From assembly GCA_020634895.1 (NCBI GenBank), contig JACKAV010000007.1, positions 124,001 through 188,000 of the forward strand: a stretch of 64,000 nt of DNA, given 5' to 3'. This stretch comes from Anaerolineales bacterium. Its GTDB lineage: Bacteria; Chloroflexota; Anaerolineae; Anaerolineales; Villigracilaceae. The notes beneath the pieces are model-generated. The model worked only from the letters and a program-made list of their open reading frames with translations, was not told where the DNA came from and did no database searches. Positions 52,449 through 61,628 of the stretch are shown in pieces. How positions within the stretch are numbered: the first letter of the stretch is position 1; each line of letters begins with the position of its first letter. The position numbers and the translations under genes are program-made.

Positions 52449-53942
52449 ATGACAGTACTTGGAAAAGACATTAATACCAATCAACCTGTCTCGATTAATG
52501 CAGATGCTCGTTCACGGGGCATATATGTCATTGGTTCCACTGGAACAGGCAAGACGACATTATTACAAAGCATTGCGTATCAAGACATGAAAGAAGGTCA
52601 TGGTGTTTGTGTGATCGATCCACATGGCGATATGACCGATTGGCTCTTGGAACGTGTACCAGAGGAGCGTATCAAGGATGTGATCCTTTTTGATCCATCC
52701 GATTTAGAGTTTCCATTCGGTATAAATGTCTTGGAATGTGATCGAGATGATAAAAAACAAGTGGGTAGGGTTGTGGATCATGTGGTGAGCGTGCTGGCTC
52801 GTATGAACGAAGAAAGTTGGGGACCCCGCCTGGTACACGTTCTTTCTCATACTTTGTGGACAGCCATGAAGATACCTGGCTCAACCATCTTGGAGGTTCT
52901 ATTACTCCTCACGGATAAGGGTTATCGAGAGGCGCATACAAAGGGATTTCAGGAGACTCTTCTTGCAAATTTTTGGAAAGGGTTTCCCGAAAACTCTCCT
53001 GCAAAACAATTCGAACTTGTGGGTTCGACTGTTAATAAGTTAACACCTTTTCTGCTTGACCACCAAATGCGTAATATTGTTGGGCAATCTGAAAGCAGGA
53101 TAAAAATTCGAGAGCTGATGGAGGAGCGAAAAATCTTGTTAGTAAACTTAGCCAAGAGTGACCTTGGCGAAAACAATTCAGCGCTCCTGGGCTCATTCCT
53201 TATCAACATGATCTTGATCGCAGCCATGAGCAGGCGAGACAAATCGCTGGCAGAACGCCAGGCAAAGCCTTTCCATGTCATTGTAGACGAGTACCAAAAC
53301 TTTGCTTCTGTGAGTTTTTCTACACTCCAATCCGAGGCACGCAAATATGCTGTAGATTTAGTGGTCGCCCACCAATTCAGAGATCAGCTAACCGATGAAA
53401 ACAAAGGCTCTGCGCTTAATGTGGGAAATTTTGTAAGCTTTCGTGTTACAGGAGTAGATGGACTGGAACTTTCCTCTCAGTTCGATAATACTCCCCCTGA
53501 GGCCGATCCCACTTGGGAGCCAATACGTGTCCCATCCGAACAATACAAGGGATATTATGAGAGGGGAAAAGTGGATCAGATAGTCCCTGGGCAAAGGCGA
53601 CTTTATTCCGATGTTATGATGCAAACTGCGAATGAACTATCCAACTTGTATCCGTATCGTGCAAAGGCGAAAATTATAGAAGATGATAAAGACTTGGGTA
53701 GACCAAGACTCAAAGAACACGTGATTGACACTTTTGATGCTAGAAATAAGGAATATGTCAAACTCTATTATGGAGAGGCGGATCCGCTAAAGGCAAGGTT
53801 AATTCGAGAACAAAGTCAAAGTCTTGCCAGACCTCGTGCTGAAGTGGATTCAGAGATTACTAAACGCACCGAGGGCGCAGCAGACGCTAACGTAGACATA
53901 GATACCCATTCAGTATCATCCGCCGAGAAGATTGAGAAGTAA
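52449..53942 (+). CDS. TraG/VirD4-like conjugative ATPase (T4CP-type)
   Basis: 497 residues. Walker A GSTGTGKTTLL at 29-39; Walker B VIVDEYQNF near 277-285; VIDPHGDM between; and the typical ARKYAVDLVVAHQFRDQL and VGNFVSFRVTGVDG segments of TraG/HerA-like DNA pumps (TraM-recognition-type C-terminal part). No obvious N-terminal membrane helices, so it may be a soluble coupling ATPase. Such proteins drive DNA transfer between cells. Other type IV secretion genes are not found in the window, so transfer may depend on partners elsewhere. Confidence 0.86.
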   Translation: MTVLGKDINTNQPVSINADARSRGIYVIGSTGTGKTTLLQSIAYQDMKEGHGVCVIDPHGDMTDWLLERVPEERIKDVILFDPSDLEFPFGINVLECDRDDKKQVGRVVDHVVSVLARMNEESWGPRLVHVLSHTLWTAMKIPGSTILEVLLLLTDKGYREAHTKGFQETLLANFWKGFPENSPAKQFELVGSTVNKLTPFLLDHQMRNIVGQSESRIKIRELMEERKILLVNLAKSDLGENNSALLGSFLINMILIAAMSRRDKSLAERQAKPFHVIVDEYQNFASVSFSTLQSEARKYAVDLVVAHQFRDQLTDENKGSALNVGNFVSFRVTGVDGLELSSQFDNTPPEADPTWEPIRVPSEQYKGYYERGKVDQIVPGQRRLYSDVMMQTANELSNLYPYRAKAKIIEDDKDLGRPRLKEHVIDTFDARNKEYVKLYYGEADPLKARLIREQSQSLARPRAEVDSEITKRTEGAADANVDIDTHSVSSAEKIEK

Positions 53943-53971
53943 TTGGTTTGGCTTGTGCTATGCTATAAGTA

Positions 53972-54649
53972 ATGCCTGATAGCGAACAAGGGGAACAACC
54001 GGCAAGCATTACAAAAAATTTGGCACTCGTGCTTGGTTTGCCGTGGATAGAAATTATTGCCGAAGCATGGAAGTTTGGACGTAAGGTACTTCGTGGTCTG
54101 ACCGATGAGGGTGTATATGAAGTAATTGAGTATGATTCGACTCTTGAATTACACGACTCACACGGCAAAGAGGCCACCTTCACAAAACGCAAGAAAATTC
54201 GCTATTTACAAAATGACATCATTGCCTATCAGGATTATGGTTGGGGAGATGGAGAGCAGTTTGTCGATTATCAAGCCAAACCTGGTGTTCCGGTAGATCG
54301 CTACAAGATAGGGTATAAAACCTACATCTTGATCTCATTACGGGATGTAAAGAATAGGGGAGATACGGATGAATTCAATATTCAATGGAAGATCAAGAAC
54401 GGCTTTCTCAAGCCGGATGGATTCTGGGAAACCGATGTTAGTAGCCGGACTCGAAGATTGAGAATGAGTGTAGTCTTTCCAAAGGGGAGACCGCCACGCA
54501 ATGTCCGACTGGTTGAGAACAATATCCGCAAAACCACGAACCTGGGGAGCGACACCGTACAACGAACGGCAAACGGGCATTGGAAGATCACATGGGAAAA
54601 ATACAAGCCCAGATTATTCGAACATTATATTATCCGGTGGGATTGGTAA
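53972..54649 (+). CDS. Uncharacterised protein
   Basis: 225 residues, ATG at 53972 without a good RBS. One hydrophobic stretch near residues 16-30 (LALVLGLPWIEIIAEAW) and a beta-rich body with a late KPRLFEHYIIRWDW end. It starts 29 bases after the TraG-like gene. No family recognised. A strong hairpin follows at 54661. Confidence 0.5.
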   Translation: MPDSEQGEQPASITKNLALVLGLPWIEIIAEAWKFGRKVLRGLTDEGVYEVIEYDSTLELHDSHGKEATFTKRKKIRYLQNDIIAYQDYGWGDGEQFVDYQAKPGVPVDRYKIGYKTYILISLRDVKNRGDTDEFNIQWKIKNGFLKPDGFWETDVSSRTRRLRMSVVFPKGRPPRNVRLVENNIRKTTNLGSDTVQRTANGHWKITWEKYKPRLFEHYIIRWDW

Positions 54650-54660
54650 CTGAACACGAA

Positions 54661-54689
54661 AGGCGACAGGCCCGCGGTTCCTGTCGCCT
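54661..54689 (+). terminator. Terminator after the plus-strand maintenance block
   Basis: A 10-bp perfect stem (AGGCGACAGG with CCTGTCGCCT), 9-base loop, followed by TGTTGCTTT. It probably ends the run from the TraG-like gene. Confidence 0.75.
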
Positions 54690-54847
54690 TGTTGCTTTAG
54701 CCAGATCCGCCGCCCATGTCACACTCTCCTTTCGTAAATGATGAGCGGCCGCTATGGACGAATGCACACAAAAGGGAAATGCTTGATGAGTGGTAAAACG
54801 GAGTAAAGCAAAATAATTATAATCGCTAGAGATTGTAATTGTCAACC

Positions 54848-55084
54848 CTATAATTTTTGCTCAGGTGCTTTTGGACCAGGCTTGCGGATGCGAGCTTCGT
54901 ATGCCCTGACTGCCCGGAGGGTGGTGAACCAGTCACGCCCCATTTTCCTACCCTCGATCTCGCCATCTCGAAGTAGCAAACGGAGATGGCTGTGAGATAG
55001 CTCGCTAAATTCGGCAGCCAGACTAAGCGGGATCAATTCATCCAGACCCGGCTGGGGAATGTTCCCTTTTGCGCTGCCAGACAT
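54848..55084 (-). CDS. Excisionase-like helix-turn-helix protein
   Basis: 78 residues. ELIPLSLAAEFSELSHSHLRLLLRDGEIEGRKMGRDWFTTLRAVRAYE is the same winged-helix plan as the excisionase-like protein at 33093-33311 (LRDGEIE segment in common). It may regulate the AT-rich cargo region or be a second directionality factor. The RBS is weak. Confidence 0.75.
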   Translation of the reverse strand: MSGSAKGNIPQPGLDELIPLSLAAEFSELSHSHLRLLLRDGEIEGRKMGRDWFTTLRAVRAYEARIRKPGPKAPEQKL

Positions 55085-55266
55085 GGGTATCAGAGTGTAA
55101 AGATATTTAGGTTGTGTAGGTGCATTAGTTCAAGGCGAATTATAAGGGCGAAAAACAAAAAAATGGCAATACCTAGGGAAGCGGACACCCAAATATTGTC
55201 GCTTAGGGTATATCCTTAAACGGTCTGGATTTTGTGTTTGATCTTCCAAAATGCTATCATGCACAC

Positions 55267-55464
55267 ATGGTAAGGAAACGGGCGGAACTTCTAGCCGATA
55301 AGATCATGGATTGGGGAAACCTGGTGTTCGTCGGGTTTGTGATTGGGCAATTGGTGCCTGGAACAGCTCCAATCCGGTGGGGAATGTTTTTACTTGGCGT
55401 TTGTTGCTTTACCGGGGCATATGTTGTAGCATATCAACTTATAAAGGGGGTGGTGAAAGTATGA
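55267..55464 (+). CDS. Small two-helix membrane protein
   Basis: 65 residues from ATG at 55267 (GTG at 55234 is possible). Two membrane helices (NLVFVGFVIGQLV, WGMFLLGVCCFTGAYVVAYQLI) with a short basic start. No recognised family. The stop TGA overlaps the ATG of the following 33-residue gene, so translation is likely coupled. Confidence 0.55.
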   Translation: MVRKRAELLADKIMDWGNLVFVGFVIGQLVPGTAPIRWGMFLLGVCCFTGAYVVAYQLIKGVVKV

Positions 55465-55562
55465 TTGCAGATGAAAGGCTTATTTCAATTGGATTATCTG
55501 TGCTATTTGCTTTGGGATTCTTAGTGGGATTGAGTTACTTTGTCAAGCATCAAGGTAAGTAA
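55461..55562 (+). CDS. 33-residue single-helix membrane protein
   Basis: ATG at 55461 overlaps the stop of the upstream small membrane protein; GGGGGTGGTGA is a good RBS. The sequence MIADERLISIGLSVLFALG has one clear membrane helix. A pair of coupled tiny membrane proteins in a mobile element could be holin-like, a toxin pair or transfer accessories; none is proven. Confidence 0.45.
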   Translation: MIADERLISIGLSVLFALGFLVGLSYFVKHQGK

Positions 55563-55566
55563 AGCA

Positions 55567-56082
55567 TCAGGTCACAGCCCCATGAAAACCGGCGATGAAG
55601 CCATCCTCCAAAGGTGTTTCCAGGGGAATTCCAATATCTGTTTCTAGCAAGAGGTCAAGAAAGCCCACAACCTGTTTTTCGCTCCCCTTCAAAACCTCAA
55701 AAATAATGAGGTTTTTCTTTCTCTCTTCGAGTTGAACTCCGCTTACGATCAAAACGGGCTTTGCCTCGGTACAGGTGGTCTCTGAAAATTCCAAGTGAAT
55801 CGCCTTCTCAGTTTTCCAAAGGGAACCACCTGAAACGACAAACACTTGGAGTAATTCACCAATGCTGCCACTCTCCGCCATTAGTTGCCCAAGGGCTGCC
55901 ATGTATGCCAATTTGTCCTCATAAGCTTCTGGTATTTCTGGAAGTTCGGTTTCTATCGATCCAATTTTGCCTTCGACGAAGGCTTTAGGTGGATATTTTC
56001 CCTCTTGTATTATTTTTTCTTTCGCATCCTCAACGATGGTGTCTAACTCGAAATAGTATTGTTCACGGTCTGTGGATGCCAT
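55567..56082 (-). CDS. Uncharacterised acidic protein
   Basis: 171 residues, no membrane segment and no recognised family. It has AYMAALGQLMAESGSIGELLQVFVVSGG and LEERKKNLIIFEVLKGSEKQVVGF segments. Facing the two small membrane genes on the other strand. Its start region lacks a clear RBS. Confidence 0.45.
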   Translation of the reverse strand: MASTDREQYYFELDTIVEDAKEKIIQEGKYPPKAFVEGKIGSIETELPEIPEAYEDKLAYMAALGQLMAESGSIGELLQVFVVSGGSLWKTEKAIHLEFSETTCTEAKPVLIVSGVQLEERKKNLIIFEVLKGSEKQVVGFLDLLLETDIGIPLETPLEDGFIAGFHGAVT

Positions 56083-56392
56083 AGGTAAGTCAATGGACTG
56101 CTATCTTTGTATTTTGGCGCAACATCCAATATTTTTCAACCTTTTGCCAACGAGAAATTTTGAGCCGTCTTCTATATATTATGGGACGTTCGCTTAGAAA
56201 ATCTAGCCTGGTCTCAAGTTATTATTGGGAACACCAAAACACCTTCCTCTGGAAGCAATGTCGCAAAATAAATGTTGTGCGTCTTTATTATTGGTTACTC
56301 TGTCCTTGCCAATTATTAGTTCAGATAAACAATACCTTCAATTTGCTAACAACTTCATTTTATTTTCTATACAATTATATGTACCACCATAA
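56083..56392. other. AT-rich intergenic region
   Basis: 310 bases with no credible gene; the short frames are not protein-like. It should hold the promoter of the minus-strand gene ending at 55567 and the end of the TIR-STAND gene. No terminator-type hairpin was seen. Confidence 0.4.
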
Positions 56393-59300
56393 TTAGCGTG
56401 TGGCTAATTTGTCCATAATCATTTTGCTTAACTTTTTCGGGCTCACTTTACTCGCATCAATGTAACCAATTGTTGAAACAATTCCAGGGATGTCAGTTTC
56501 GTCAAATCGAACAGGTAAAATATATGGTTGATTTTCCTTAAAAGCGCGTGCTTGGGCACTTTCTCTTTCATGAGAAGTCCAAGCTTTATTTGCATAATGA
56601 ATAGAAAGGAACATTACGCAGTATCGTGCCTTTTTTCGATATATTTCATCCAAATGCGTGTATAAGTTCTCTCCCCACAATTCAACTTGTAAGAATTTAT
56701 CAAAAAACACATTTACTCCAGCGTCTTTTAGATGTTTAGCAACTTCATTAACATATTTACTATCTTCGGCAGCGTATGAAATGGCAACGTCATAGTCATA
56801 TTCGGCTGATTCTACTATATAGGTATTTCGGCTCTCATCTTCAGTACCCTGGATTTCTTGAGAAGACAAACCTAAAGCATTGAGCAAATGCGGCAATTCT
56901 TCTCGAAGCGTTGACCACATAACTTTTATCAAAAACGAACCTACTTGAGCAGCCCGGCAGGATTGGTCAAATGATTCTTTTGAACTTATTGTTGCATTTC
57001 TCCATAAAGCCATATTATCTGCCCAATTTGCTAAAGTAATAACCTCATCTTGTATATCCCTCCAGCTTCCATGCATTTTTAAGTATGCCTCAGCTGCTAA
57101 TGCTCCATCTAATTCCTGCCCCGGCTTAACCCATTCCCCTCGCTTTTTTTGTTCTATTAACCAATTATTTGCTGCTACTAATCTAGGTTCTTGGGTAGAA
57201 ACACCGACAGCTAATAATCCTAATATAACCATTGCCGTAACTTCCATTGACGAATTCCAAGGACCAGTACCTGATTTCCATAAATTGCCGTCTCGTGCCC
57301 CTCCCTCAACCTGACCACGCATTAACCAATCTGCAACTTTTTGCACAACTGTGCTGTTATTAATGTTTCTGCCACATTGCCCTAATCCCATTAGTATGCG
57401 TGCTGTACACCATGGGACACGCGAAGGATAAAAATAATCCCCTTTTTCTACTCGCCCTTCTATAGAGCGAGCGAGATTTTCAAGTTCAATGTCAGATAAA
57501 ACCCCAACCGATGCTTCAGCTACTAATACAATTCCCGTTGCCCAATTTTCATGAAACTTTTCAATATTTATTTCATCACTTGATTCACCCCCTGGTTTAG
57601 CTGTATTATCTATCTCCTCTTCTCGCATAGTGGATCGAATATTTCTAAAATCCTCAACCGTAGACAGCTCCTGAATATCAACTTTCATCTTTCCATTTTC
57701 AATCGAATACCATTTTCTTATAGCTTCTAGACTCCCTTTTGCTTCACTAAATTTGCCTACAGAACTCAAAGCTTCACAGGCAAATGCTGCAGATGAAATT
57801 GTTCCTGCCCATGAAGAATCTTCTCTCTGTTGTTCATATATTCGTGTTAGAAGTGCGTCTATTAGTTTCCATATCTCTATGAGCACATCAACCCGAGATT
57901 GTGATTCTTTTGTAACCTTTATCCCTCCTGACCAATTAATTAATTCCAGTGTAGACCATATCTCAGATGGCGCTAATGATTCGAAGTATCGAACAATCAG
58001 ATCTCCAATTCTAGTTATCCTTCTGTTTGATTTGAGCCATTCCCATATATCTTGTTGATCGTTGAAATACTTTGCCATCAAATTCGCAAATGACCTATGA
58101 GGAAGCGAATATTTTGTTTCAGTTTTTCTCATCAATATCTTGGAACGAACCAACTCATCTAATTGAACATCTTCGATGCCTGATAAAGATGTAATGAAAG
58201 ATTTGGACACATCACAATCATATCTCCCAATTGCAGATGCAATAAAAACAGCTCTTCGAAGCGGAGCTTTTTCTCCCCTCAAGTTCGCACTGCGTTTTTG
58301 CCAAACCGCTGAAGCAAGATCATTAATGGTTTTGCTTGCGTTGAAACTCTCACCTACATTATCAAGCCACATTCTGAGAATAAGTAAATCTTCACCCGCT
58401 CGTTCTTTGATAGATTGCTTACTTTCTTTGTTTAAGCCTTTTCCAAATTCCCTTATTAATATTTCGCTTATATCGGCGGCCTCTATCGTGATAATTTTCG
58501 GTAACAACATGTGTTTTTTTACGGTTCCAATATAATGCGGCCAAGATATAGCAAGAAGCTTTAATCTGCTTGACAGAATTGAGCTTTGCAACATTCTTAC
58601 AAATCCTATTAAATGACGTGATAAGGATGGTTGTGTATGTATATCATCAACAATTAGCAATAGACTGTTATTATCATTATTGACAAATTGATTAAAAATT
58701 TCGGACCCAATATGTAGCACCTTATCTGAATTTAGCTCCCCTGCATCAATATACGCAACATTTTCTCTGTTGTTGATCAACATTTGCTTTCCGGCAGCAA
58801 ATGCAAGAGTAGATTTGCCACTTGCGCTTGGTCCAGACAATATGATTGCATCTCGACTTTCCAATGCGGTTGTTAAATCCGTTAGTTTTGGATGTTTAAC
58901 CCATTCACTAGGATCGTCTTTTATTTTCTTAATTGCTTCATCAATAGTGATCAGGTCGTTTGAACGTCTAATTTTTTTTACTTCATTTCTAAATCTCTCT
59001 ACCTCCCACTTAATATATTTTGCATCCGCATCATTAGTCCCCTCAAGGAAGACCTTAAAGATTTTGTAGCGTGCCATTTCCGATAGTGTCCATGAAGATG
59101 AAGCCAATTCATCTATATCTGCCGGGGGAATCAAGACAACATTAATTCCTCTTGCACGCGCATTGATAGCAGATTCGCACAATCGCCTATCCAGGGGGAT
59201 TGGAATAATAACTAAATTAAGTTGGTTTTCTTGGAGAGTCGAAAAGTATTCTTGAATCCCGCTATCCGATAATAGCACTTCGGGATTATCTAAGGTAACA

Positions 59301-59581
59301 ACATATAAAGGTAAAGAACCTAAAGAAAATCTAACCGTTTTGCCAAATTCATCATCAGAAAAGATTTCGTTAATTAAAATCATTCCTTCTAACAGTGCGA
59401 ATGAATTTACCAATTTTATAGCCCCATTCAATATTATATTTCTTCTTTCCACCGTAATTCTAGTGTCAAGCCAACTGCGCTCATTTCTCTGATCGATTGA
59501 AATGGCATCGCTATATGAATTCCAGTATTCGCTTATTGCTTTCCCCATTTGTAAAATTGACTTCTTACTATAGCTTGGCAT
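56393..59581 (-). CDS. TIR-STAND NTPase with a toroid-repeat region
   Basis: 1062 residues, four parts. (1) N-terminal region 1-210, unrecognised, with alpha/beta strands such as LNLVIIPIPLDR and GINVVLIPPADID. (2) STAND/AAA-like NTPase about 235-520: GPSASGKST near 249-257, LLLIVDDIH near 309-317, then a winged-helix-like part with YSLPHRSFANLMAKYF. (3) About 560-890 of helix repeats resembling alpha/alpha toroids of prenyltransferase/squalene-cyclase type (WCTARILMGLGQC; DGALAAEAYLKM). (4) C-terminal TIR domain about 925-1055, with the W-x3-E arrangement (AWTSHERE, Glu near 1003) kept. TIR domains cleave NAD or make NAD-derived signals in immunity. GATTAGGAG precedes the ATG. Confidence 0.85.
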   Translation of the reverse strand: MPSYSKKSILQMGKAISEYWNSYSDAISIDQRNERSWLDTRITVERRNIILNGAIKLVNSFALLEGMILINEIFSDDEFGKTVRFSLGSLPLYVVTLDNPEVLLSDSGIQEYFSTLQENQLNLVIIPIPLDRRLCESAINARARGINVVLIPPADIDELASSSWTLSEMARYKIFKVFLEGTNDADAKYIKWEVERFRNEVKKIRRSNDLITIDEAIKKIKDDPSEWVKHPKLTDLTTALESRDAIILSGPSASGKSTLAFAAGKQMLINNRENVAYIDAGELNSDKVLHIGSEIFNQFVNNDNNSLLLIVDDIHTQPSLSRHLIGFVRMLQSSILSSRLKLLAISWPHYIGTVKKHMLLPKIITIEAADISEILIREFGKGLNKESKQSIKERAGEDLLILRMWLDNVGESFNASKTINDLASAVWQKRSANLRGEKAPLRRAVFIASAIGRYDCDVSKSFITSLSGIEDVQLDELVRSKILMRKTETKYSLPHRSFANLMAKYFNDQQDIWEWLKSNRRITRIGDLIVRYFESLAPSEIWSTLELINWSGGIKVTKESQSRVDVLIEIWKLIDALLTRIYEQQREDSSWAGTISSAAFACEALSSVGKFSEAKGSLEAIRKWYSIENGKMKVDIQELSTVEDFRNIRSTMREEEIDNTAKPGGESSDEINIEKFHENWATGIVLVAEASVGVLSDIELENLARSIEGRVEKGDYFYPSRVPWCTARILMGLGQCGRNINNSTVVQKVADWLMRGQVEGGARDGNLWKSGTGPWNSSMEVTAMVILGLLAVGVSTQEPRLVAANNWLIEQKKRGEWVKPGQELDGALAAEAYLKMHGSWRDIQDEVITLANWADNMALWRNATISSKESFDQSCRAAQVGSFLIKVMWSTLREELPHLLNALGLSSQEIQGTEDESRNTYIVESAEYDYDVAISYAAEDSKYVNEVAKHLKDAGVNVFFDKFLQVELWGENLYTHLDEIYRKKARYCVMFLSIHYANKAWTSHERESAQARAFKENQPYILPVRFDETDIPGIVSTIGYIDASKVSPKKLSKMIMDKLATR

Positions 59582-59680
59582 GGTATCTCCTAATCAAAGT
59601 CTGGAGTCTGATGAGTAGTGAGTGCCTATTTATTGTGCGTAGAACTTCAATAGTTCTAAAAAAATATAGCTTATAGAAAC

Positions 59681-61105
59681 CTAGCTTTTCCAAGCTACGA
59701 TCTCTCCGTAAATGGTTTGTTTCATTTCTCCTTTGACAACCCTTTCATTTAGTTGTATTCGGAACCCAGCATCGATAAAAAGCTTTTTAACCGTTTCGGC
59801 ATCAGGAACCGAAAAACTAACCATATGTCTCGCGTATTCTTCAGCGAGGGACGCGACATATTCTGGAGGTTTTCTAACGAATGTGTACCATATTTCCGCA
59901 AGATCTTTAGCTCTCTTACTAAAATCAGTTATTTGATTTACTGATGAACCGATAGGTTCTTGGTTAGTTTTTCCCTCAAGTCTGACAGTCGTTACTATAC
60001 TACCATTTTCTCCAAGGAGGTCATACCACTTCTTCAGAATTCGTGGTTTATCAATGTCATTAAACCTTGTCAGAAATGCATCAGTTACAATTTTGTCAAA
60101 ATGAACATCTTCTTCAAATTCAAGAAGATCTGCTCTTATAGTTCGAATATTGTAACCCTTTGTTGCTGCATACCATCTGCATATGTGCAGGGGTGTTTCA
60201 CATAAATCCAATACTGTAATCTCACACTTTACGTCAACTTGATTAAATGCTTCAATTACATAAGCAAGTACGGAATAATCAGCCGTACCCGTTATCAATA
60301 CTCTTCTTGTCTCTCCTTTTGTAACATCATCAACCAGACGATTAATATAAAAATTTGGATGCCAAGAAGGAGTAGAAACAAGGTCAAGAAGACGAAGGTA
60401 TTGCCATGCGCTATGATACCAAGAACAATTGTCTCTATCCATGCTCCCACCATTGCATAAATAACTCGAGAGCATCTCCATAAGTGGAGCAGACTGCAAC
60501 AGAGGTTCATCAAGCGATAATTCACGATCCAACATGATTGGAGACATTGTAGACGTTTGCTGATTCAGAAGATCATTTCTGACTGCCTGGTATTTACTTA
60601 AATCTTCAATTCGACGGGATACTACCCATTCTATTGGGGCAGGTTTATTTTCATCAGGCAATCTAAGTACCCAGCAAACAATTTCATCATCCCAAATACC
60701 AAAATCAAGAGTTGAAGGTAATAATGGTGGTTGATGGGCAAGTATCAAACTTTTAACATCAATGCCTGCTTCTTTATCCAATTCCCAATGGATTCTTAAG
60801 CTTTCTTGGCGAAGATAATGAGGATGAGGGACAATAAATAAGCGGGTTATCCTTAACCCCCGTCTAGAAGCATTTCGTGCTTCTTCGTAATATGCTGAAT
60901 ATGGATCCCACTGAGGCACCCTAGGCACTAAAAATGTTGCAAAACCATCTCTTTTCAAATGGCGGAAGATTATTCCACCTCCTCCATCGATAAACTTCGG
61001 ACCGAATTCAAGAGTTCCCCGTTTTGCAGAAATTCTGCCTTGTTGCTCCCTTTCAAGCCAATATTTTTGTAACTCATCATATAACGTCGTGGCATTATTG
61101 TTCAT
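59681..61105 (-). CDS. SAM-methyltransferase-fold protein with an unusual N-terminal domain
   Basis: 474 residues. C-terminal half (about 250-460) is a class I methyltransferase-like Rossmann domain: VLITGTADYSVLAYVIEAF (motif I), CEITVLDLCE (acidic end of strand 2) and a VTDAFLTRFN block. The N-terminal half (about 20-210, with RGLRITRLFIVPHPHYLRQESL and GIDVKSLILAHQPPLL) looks like PLD-like fold remnants without HKD motif. Its reaction is unknown. It starts 99 bases before the TIR-STAND gene and on the same strand, so it may be its partner; the long leader at 61106-61394 has a consensus promoter. Confidence 0.7.
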   Translation of the reverse strand: MNNNATTLYDELQKYWLEREQQGRISAKRGTLEFGPKFIDGGGGIIFRHLKRDGFATFLVPRVPQWDPYSAYYEEARNASRRGLRITRLFIVPHPHYLRQESLRIHWELDKEAGIDVKSLILAHQPPLLPSTLDFGIWDDEIVCWVLRLPDENKPAPIEWVVSRRIEDLSKYQAVRNDLLNQQTSTMSPIMLDRELSLDEPLLQSAPLMEMLSSYLCNGGSMDRDNCSWYHSAWQYLRLLDLVSTPSWHPNFYINRLVDDVTKGETRRVLITGTADYSVLAYVIEAFNQVDVKCEITVLDLCETPLHICRWYAATKGYNIRTIRADLLEFEEDVHFDKIVTDAFLTRFNDIDKPRILKKWYDLLGENGSIVTTVRLEGKTNQEPIGSSVNQITDFSKRAKDLAEIWYTFVRKPPEYVASLAEEYARHMVSFSVPDAETVKKLFIDAGFRIQLNERVVKGEMKQTIYGEIVAWKS

Positions 61106-61393
61106 CTACAAATACCCTCGTCAAGGTTTTCACCCAAAGGTTTAGGTGGAGGATTAAACCCTAATGAAAAGGCATTATCAACTATATTATCAATTGCAAT
61201 TGAGTATAGAAAAAGAGTCCTTTTCAGAAGAGTTACTCCAGTGAAATATTGGATTTGACAACATAGCGACCTATATTAACACTAAGCTTTTTCCTTACGG
61301 GAATGAAAGATTGCCAATTAGAAAAAAATTGAATAATTTTGCCTATCGTATTCCTAAAGCTAGTTTACCCATTCCAAATTTAGATAGTAAGTC

Positions 61394-61422
61394 ATTATAT
61401 ATAGGCTAATAATTTTTGTCAA
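61394..61422 (-). promoter_or_regulatory. Consensus sigma-70 promoter, minus strand
   Basis: Read on the minus strand, TTGACA (61422-61417) and TATAAT (61399-61394) are separated by exactly 17 bases. It points toward the methyltransferase-like / TIR-STAND pair, with a leader of about 280 bases. Confidence 0.75.
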
Positions 61423-61541
61423 ACAATCCAAAATTCAATTTTGAATTTCATATAGAAACAATTATCCAAATTATCTAACCATGCCAAATAGTTAAACGTG
61501 ATGTGTTTTAGTATGTCAATTCATACTTTTTAGGTACTTGT

Positions 61542-61570
61542 TTGACACGTTTAAATTAAAGATTTATAAT
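61542..61570 (+). promoter_or_regulatory. Consensus sigma-70 promoter, plus strand
   Basis: TTGACA (61542-61547) and TATAAT (61565-61570) with a 17-base spacer. The DegV gene begins at 61629, about 52 bases after the expected transcription start, with no clear ribosome-binding site. Confidence 0.8.
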
Positions 61571-61628
61571 TCCTAGACAAGTCATATCCCCAGTTTTTTT
61601 CATTGTAATATTTGAATATATTTTCAAT

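Larger units (their letters stand above)
61106..61628. other. AT-rich divergent intergenic region
   Basis: 523 very AT-rich bases between the methyltransferase-like gene (minus) and degV-like gene (plus), with no gene. It contains the two consensus promoters listed below and several direct AT-rich words; the minus-strand leader is about 280 bases long, enough for a regulatory 5' region. Confidence 0.6.

Noticed and set aside
52449..53942. Reading the TraG-like gene as proof of a complete conjugation system
   Set aside because: No relaxase, VirB4 or pilus genes were recognised in the window, so only a coupling-type ATPase is claimed.
61250..61290. Second TTGACA box at 61255 as a plus-strand promoter
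   Set aside because: No TATAAT-like hexamer at 16-18 bases; the pair at 61542/61565 is far better.
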